The notes under the pieces were generated by a model. The model saw nothing but the letters and a program-made list of their open reading frames with translations. It ran no database searches and was not told the DNA's origin. The position numbers and the translations under genes are program-made. A DNA stretch of 64,000 bases from Henckelia pumila. Lineage: Eukaryota; Streptophyta; Magnoliopsida; Lamiales; Gesneriaceae. The DNA is taken from positions 154,395,753 to 154,459,752 of the forward strand of contig NC_133123.1 of the NCBI RefSeq assembly GCF_033568475.1, read 5' to 3'. This document shows, piece by piece, positions 58,128 to 64,000 of this stretch; the first letter of the stretch is position 1, and every line of letters starts with the position of its first letter.

Positions 58128-61100
58128 ATGGACTTTGGACATGAAGTCAATGATGGAGATTTATGTCTTGTTGATAGTGCGACAACGCATTCTATATTTA
58201 AGAAAGATAAATATTTCTCATATTTGCAAATGAAAAAAAGTAATGTCAACACAATTTGTGGTAGTAAAAACATTATTGAAGGCTCCGGAAGAGCAAATAT
58301 TATATTACATGAAGGGACAAATTTTATTATCAATAATGCATTATTCTCTCCTAAGTCTCAAAGAAATTTATTGAGCTTTCAAGATATCCGACGGAATGGA
58401 TATCATATTGAGACTGTAAGCCAAGAAGGAAAAGAATATCTTTTTATTACGAAAAAAATGTCGGAAAATAAATACATTGTTGAAAAATTACCGACATTTA
58501 CTTCTGGCTTATACTACACAAAAATAAATGTAGTAGAGATCAATGCCACAGTTGACCAAAAAGTCATTGATATGAATACGTTTATGACTTGGCATAACCG
58601 TTTGGGACATCCTGGTTCTACAATGATGCGAAAAATTATAGAGAATTCACATGGGCATCAATTAAAGAACAAGAAGGTTCTAAATTTTAAAGAATTCTCA
58701 TGTGATGCATGTTCTCAAGGCAAATTAATTATTAGGCCTTCACCGACTAAAGTTGGTATTGAATCACCTACATTTTTGGAAAGAATACAAGGTGATATTT
58801 GTGGACCAATTCACCCATCATGTGGACCATTTAGATATTTTATGGTTTTGATTGATGCATCAACAAGATGGTCACATGTATGTTTACTATCATCTCGCAA
58901 CTTAGCGTTTGCTAGATTATTGGCTCAAATAATTTGATTAAGAGCACAATTCCCAGAATATCCTATTAAGAGGATTCGTCTTGATAATGCCGGTGAATTC
59001 ACATCCCAAACTTTTAATGACTATTGCATATCAATTGGGATAATTGTTGAACATTCTGTTGCTCATGTTCATACACAAAATGGTCTCGCTGAGTCATTGA
59101 TTAAACGTCTCAAATTAATAGCTAGATCATTAATGATGAGAACGAAACTCCCCACGTTAGTTTGGGGACATGTTATTTTGCATGCAGCAACACTTATACG
59201 TATCAGACCTACTAGTTATCATGAATTCTCCCCTTTACAATTAGTTTTTGGCCAAGAGCCTAATATTTCCCATATAAGAATTTTTGGGTATGCGGTGTAT
59301 GTTCCAATTAGTCCACCACAACGCACTAAAATGGGTCCTCAAAGGAGATTGGGAATATATGTTGGATATGATTCTCCATCGATTATCAAATATTTAGAGC
59401 CCACGACGGGAGATATTTTCACGACACGATTTGCCGATTGTCATTTTGATGAAACAAAATTTTCAACATTAGGGGGAGAAAATATGAGATCACCAAGTGA
59501 ATTAACTTGAAATGCATCACTACATCAATTTGATCATCGGACAAGTGAATGTGAACTTGAAGTTCAAAGAATAGTCCACTTGCAAAATATTGCAAATAAA
59601 TTACCTGATGCATTTAGTGATGTGAAAAGGGTGACTAAGTCATACTTATCGGCTGCTAATGCTCAAGCACATATTGATGTTCCCAAAGAAACATCAAATG
59701 ATGAGTCAATTGCTCGACTCAAGTATGGTAGACCAATTGGGTCCAAAGACAAAAATCCACGAAAAAGAAAAGGAGCAAATAATATGAATCAACATATTGA
59801 GATATCTGATTCATTGATTGATAACTCTGAAAAAGTTGATCATCAAATCCCCAATGAAGTTCAAGTACTTGACAATGAAGAGATCTCGATAAATTATGTC
59901 AAAACGGGGAAACGATTAAATCGAGCAAAAATTATTGTCGACAATAAGTTTGCATATGCCATGGCATTTGATGTTGTTAATGAAGATGATGATCTAGATC
60001 CTAAATCTGTTACTGAATGTCGTAATAGACATGATTGGCCAAATTGGAAAAAGGCAATACAAGAAGAGTTAAACTCACTAGCAAAACGTGAGGTTTTGGG
60101 ACCTGTTGTCCAAACACCAAAAGGGGTAATTCCCGTGGGTTGTAAATGGGTTTTTGTACGAAAACGAAATGAGAAAAACGAAGTGACTAGATATAAATCT
60201 CGATTAGTAGCACAAGGTTTTTCTCAAAGACCCGGCATTGATTATGAAGAGATGTACTCTCCTGTGATGGATGCAATTACATTCCGATATCTTCTTGGCA
60301 TGGCCGCACAAGAAAGACTTGAAATGCGTCTTATGGATGTTGTTACTGCATACTTATACGGAAAACTTGATAATGATATTTACATGAAAATCCCTGAAGG
60401 ATTTAAGATATCAGAAGCATTTGCTTCAAATTTTGCAAATGTTTGCTCCATTAAACTACAAAGATCCTTGTATGGACTAAAACAATCTGGGCGCATGTGG
60501 TACAAGAGACTTAGCGACTATTTGTTGAAAGAAGGCTACAAAAATGATCCAATTTGCCCATGTGTTTTTATTCAAAAGAATGGATCAAATTTTGTCATTA
60601 TTGTTGTATATGTCGATGATTTAAATATCATTGGAAGTCCCGAAGAACTTGAAAAGACAGTTGATGTCTTGAAAAGGGAATTTGAGATGAAAGATTTAGG
60701 CAAAACAAAATTTTGTCTTGGTTTACAAATTGAACATCTGACGGATTGAATTTTAGTCCATCAATCCACATATACAGAAAAAGTGTTGAAGCGATTTTAT
60801 ATGGATAAAGCCCATTCATTGAGTTCACCCATGGTTGTTCGATCCCTTGATGTGGAAAAGGATATTTTTCGACCTCGTGATGAGCAAGAAGAACTACTTG
60901 GTCCAGAAGTACCATATCTTAGTACAATTGGTGCATTGATGTACCTTGCTAATAGCACCAGACCAGACATAGCATTTGCTGTAAATTTGTTGGCAAGATA
61001 TAGTTCTTCTCCTACACGAAGGCATTGGAATGGAATTAAACATTTATTTAGATATCTTCAGGGCACTCGTGATTTGGGTTTATTTTATTCTAATGCTTGT

Positions 61101-61610
61101 AATTTGCAATTGGTTGGTTATGCAGATGCTGGGTATCTATCTGATCCACATAAAGGAAAATCACAAACTGGGTACTTATTTACTTATGGTAGAACGGCTA
61201 TATCCTGGAGATCTACGAAGCAAACCATGGTCGCTACCTCATCAAATCATGCAGAAATACTTGCAATCCATGAAGCTAGTCGAGAATGTGTCTGGTTGAG
61301 ATCAATGATTCATCATATTAAAGAGGAATGCGGCTTGTCTTCTACTAAAAACATAGCGACAATACTCTACGAAGACAATGCGGCATGTATTGCTCAACTG
61401 AAAGATGGATATATCAAAGGCGATAGGACAAAACATATATCTCCCAAGTTCTTTTTCACCCATGATTTGCAAAAGAAAGGTGATATTGAAGTTCAACAAA
61501 TTCGCTCATGTGATAACCTGGCCGATCTTTTTACAAAATCATTGCCCACATCAACTTTTGAGAAATTGGTGTACAAGATCGGAATGCGGCGGCTTAGAGA
61601 TTTCAAGTGA
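58128..61610 (+). pseudogene. Pol of element C (PR, IN, RT, RNase H)
   Basis: The frame starts at ATG 58128. Protease with LVDSATTHSIF, pre-integrase WHNRLGHPG near 58592, integrase with GDICGP, RLDNAGEF and QNGLAES, RT with YKSRLVAQGFSQ, TAYLYG, YGLKQSGRMWY and catalytic YVDDLNII near 60610, and RNase H with YADAGYLSD, KSQTGY, SSNHAE and a terminal LADLFTKSLP. TGA codons at 58935, 59508 and 60747 interrupt it, each fitting a single substitution (probably Arg, Trp and Gly codons). No frameshift was needed anywhere. Confidence 0.9.
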
Positions 61611-61812
61611 TGTTCGCAACAGGGGGAGTTAATCCAAACTGCACTCTTTTTCCCTTGTTTGTGATTTTTTCCAAGTGGTTTTTCGTGACAAGGTTTTTAA
61701 CGAGGCAGTTTAGCAATAACGAGGGATGTTGTACTCTTTTTCCTTCGCTAGGTTTTTATCCCATTGGGTTTTTCTTAGTAAGGTTTTAACGAGTCACATC
61801 CGTCGATTGACA

Positions 61813-61824
61813 TCCAAGGGGGAG
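61813..61824 (+). promoter_or_regulatory. Polypurine tract of element C
   Basis: TCCAAGGGGGAG lies directly before the 3' LTR start TGTTATAATA. A second tract, AACAGGGGGAG, lies after the pol stop near 61620. Confidence 0.8.
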
Positions 61825-62048
61825 TGTTATAATATTATGGATGTCAAGATAATCAAAGATTGAGTTATCATAAAGTTATATTCAAATCTCAAAGAGATGA
61901 TATAGAATCGTGAACATATCAATTTATTTGATCTTATCTCCAGTTTCTTGTACCTATAAATAGGTTACTCATATAACACATTTAATATATTGAATTTACT
62001 TGTTTTTTTTGCATATTCTTTGGTTAGTTTCTCCTTTATTTTATAACA
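61825..62048 (+). repeat. 3' LTR of element C
   Basis: TGTTATAATATTATGG to TTTATAACA with TATAAATA at 61955-61962. Right flank TAAGT; the left target duplication cannot be checked because the 5' end is lost. Confidence 0.9.
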
Positions 62049-62569
62049 TAAGTAAAGTTTTTGTCAAAAATGGTAATTTTTCGTCAAAACATATATACTA
62101 TAAAAGGAAATAATTTTTATCATTAATTATATTCATCTATAAAATCTAAAATTATTTTCAAAACTTTTCAAAATCATATTAAAATTTGAATTAAAAATTT
62201 TGAAAATAAAAAATAAATTAAAAAATATGCATCGATTCTGACATTTCATTACTTTTTATTTATTTTTCGTTTATCAATAATTTATATATTTTTTCAAAAT
62301 AAAAACATTCATAATTATTTATCATATATTTATAATATGATTATATTATTTTAAAATAAAACTAAAAATAATAATATTAATATATTGCACAAGTGATCAA
62401 CATAATAAATATTATCAATAAATAATCACCAACTATATAACAATGAATATAAATATGTAATAAATAATCATATTAGTCGTTATGAATTTTAATAATTAAA
62501 TAAATATTATCAATAAAAGTTAAAATAATTATTTGAAGTATTATTAATTTAATTTCAGTTAATTTTAAA
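62049..62569. other. AT-rich flank, no gene seen
   Basis: Low-complexity A/T DNA leading into the minisatellite; nothing coding. Confidence 0.5.
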
Positions 62570-63770
62570 TATGTGTGTGTGAAAGTTTTTGATATTTACA
62601 TACATATGAAAATTTTCGATCCAAAATATGATATTTTATTGGATATGTCAAATTTAAAATTCGATTTGTCAACTATACATAGTAGGTTCCTCAAAAAAAT
62701 TAATGCTAAATAGAAAATAGTAAATAATTATATAAATGGTATTGTAACAATATACGGTTTAAAATTTGAAATTTGATCGATATTATCACTAATCCTTAAT
62801 TCAGCTATTGTATTTTATGTGTGTGTGAAATTTTCATAAATATTATATATGATAATATTAATATATCAATTTTCGATTCAAATTTAAAATTTAATTGATG
62901 TTATCACTAATTTTAATTAACCTCAGTTAATTTATTTTATCCATATATATCTAATATGATCACTATTTTTAAATTGTAATTAATTTTTTTCGTGTTCATA
63001 TATAGATATATATAATATTTATATATGTATGGGAAAATTCGTATAAATGTTATGATAATATACTAATTTTCGGTTCAAATATTGAAATTGACTGGATATA
63101 ATCAGTATTTTTAAAGTTCAATAATTTTTTTGTCCATATATGTAAAAATTTCTACAAATCATATATATAATAATTTACCAACTTTCAGTTAAATATTTAA
63201 ATTTGATCGGATGATATTAAAAGTTTTAAATTTTTGCTAATTTTTTGATTCGATGTATATGTGTAAATTTCGATAAGTACTGACAATGTACCAATTTTCG
63301 ATTCCAAATTTTAAATTTGATCGGATATTATCACTACTTTTAATTTCAGTTAAATTTTTGTGTCTATATGTAAGTTAAAAATTTCATAAATGTTATATAT
63401 GATATTGTACAAATTTTTTTGTTCAAATTTTAAATTTGATAGAATATTATCAATACTTTTTAATTTCATTTAATTTTTTTGTTTTGCGTATATGTGAAAA
63501 TTTCCACTAATGTTATATTATAATGTATCATATTGTTTTTTTTTTTTCAAAATTTGAATTTAATAGAATGTTATTATTACTTCATAGTTTTCGTTATTTT
63601 TTTGTTGCTGTAAAAATTTTCATAATTGATATATATGATAATCTATCATTTTTTATCTAAAATTTGATCGGATATAACTAATTTTCAATTTAGTTAACTT
63701 TTTTTTATCCATGAATATGTTTAAATTCGCATAAATGCTATAAATGATAATTTAAGTTTTGCTTAACATA
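62570..63770. repeat. Degenerate AT-rich minisatellite, unit about 104-123 bp
   Basis: Variants of TTTGATCGGATATTATCACTA recur at 62774, 62892, 63091, 63203, 63318, 63438, 63561 and 63665. Each copy also has ATTTTCATAAATGTTATATATG-type and CAATTTTCGATTCAAAT-type words (order fixed, sequence diverged). One interval (62892-63091) is longer and includes a partial unit. Position 63771 to the window end is AT-rich with no gene seen. Confidence 0.75.
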
Positions 63771-64000
63771 ACCAATGTAATGATCGACTCATTTCAAAAT
63801 ATATGTTGCACTTAAATGTATATATTGATGTATAATTTTATTTAATTTATGTTATGATTTTGATTGGTGTTACTTTTATGTATTCAGTTCTCACTACTCT
63901 TTATCATATTAAATAAATATAAATATTTTTTAATAATATTACGTTTTCGAACTTTTAAAAAGGTATCATTACGAATGTTTGGTATATTGACTATTCTTAA

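Larger units (their letters stand above)
56233..62048 (+). mobile_element. Ty1/copia retrotransposon C with truncated 5' LTR
   Basis: Short LTRs: 3' 61825-62048 (224 bp, TGTTATAATA to TTTATAACA) and a 5' remnant of about 140 bp ending GATAACA at 56378. Internal order gag, PR, IN, RT, RNase H. It stays in one frame class for its whole length, without frameshifts, but has five TGA codons. By eye the LTR overlap differs at about 7 of 139 sites, so it is older than A-family element B. The lineage within copia was not assigned. It is a different family from A and B and lacks their palindrome. Confidence 0.93.

Overview
This is nuclear DNA from a flowering plant, most likely a eudicot. Evidence: spliced host genes with plant-type introns, plant-specific families (laccase, GH1 beta-glucosidase, plastid fibrillin-like protein, nonaspanin), an AT-rich intergenic background, and plant Ty1/copia and Ty3/gypsy LTR retrotransposons plus MITEs. 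Species cannot be named from the window.

Layout. 1-5494: a minus-strand Sirevirus-like Ty1/copia element (element A), cut by the left window edge, apparently lying in an intron of a laccase gene whose final exon is 5830-6949. 8143-8959: a MITE whose left end and flank are tandemly triplicated. 8961-30772: a second Sirevirus-like copia element (element B, plus strand), about 9.9 kb by itself but swollen to 21.8 kb by three nested insertions: a copia-type solo LTR (11405-13297), a full Ty3/gypsy chromovirus (14891-22193) and a gypsy-type solo LTR (22204-24871). Each has a clean 5-bp target duplication. B carries a long open env-like reading frame (27766-29628) between pol and the 3' LTR. 33607-37588: an 11-exon GH1 beta-glucosidase gene (BGLU44-like). 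38561-39891: a 4-exon plastid fibrillin/PAP-like gene. 41402-50934 (minus): a 19-exon DExH-box RNA helicase gene with a C-terminal dsRNA-binding domain and a Tourist-like MITE in one intron. 51600-52880: a solo LTR. 53390-53592: a Mutator-like MITE with a 9-bp duplication. 53681-55643 (minus): a nonaspanin (TM9SF/EMP70) pseudogene. 56233-62048: a third, older copia element (element C) with a truncated 5' LTR. 62570-63770: a degenerate minisatellite.

The three intact host genes have exon chains whose total length divides by three and which read through every junction (508, 260 and 1182 residues). Two of them need a GC-AG intron.

The most unusual signal is in elements A and B. A short inverted-repeat motif, AGTGTTG-N-CAACACT in B and AGGTGTTG-N-CAACACCT in A, recurs through LTRs, coding regions in two reading frames, and spacers. 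It sits at matching places in the two diverged elements, with both arms tending to change together. That points to nucleotide-level selection, either for a DNA-binding site or for a small RNA hairpin.
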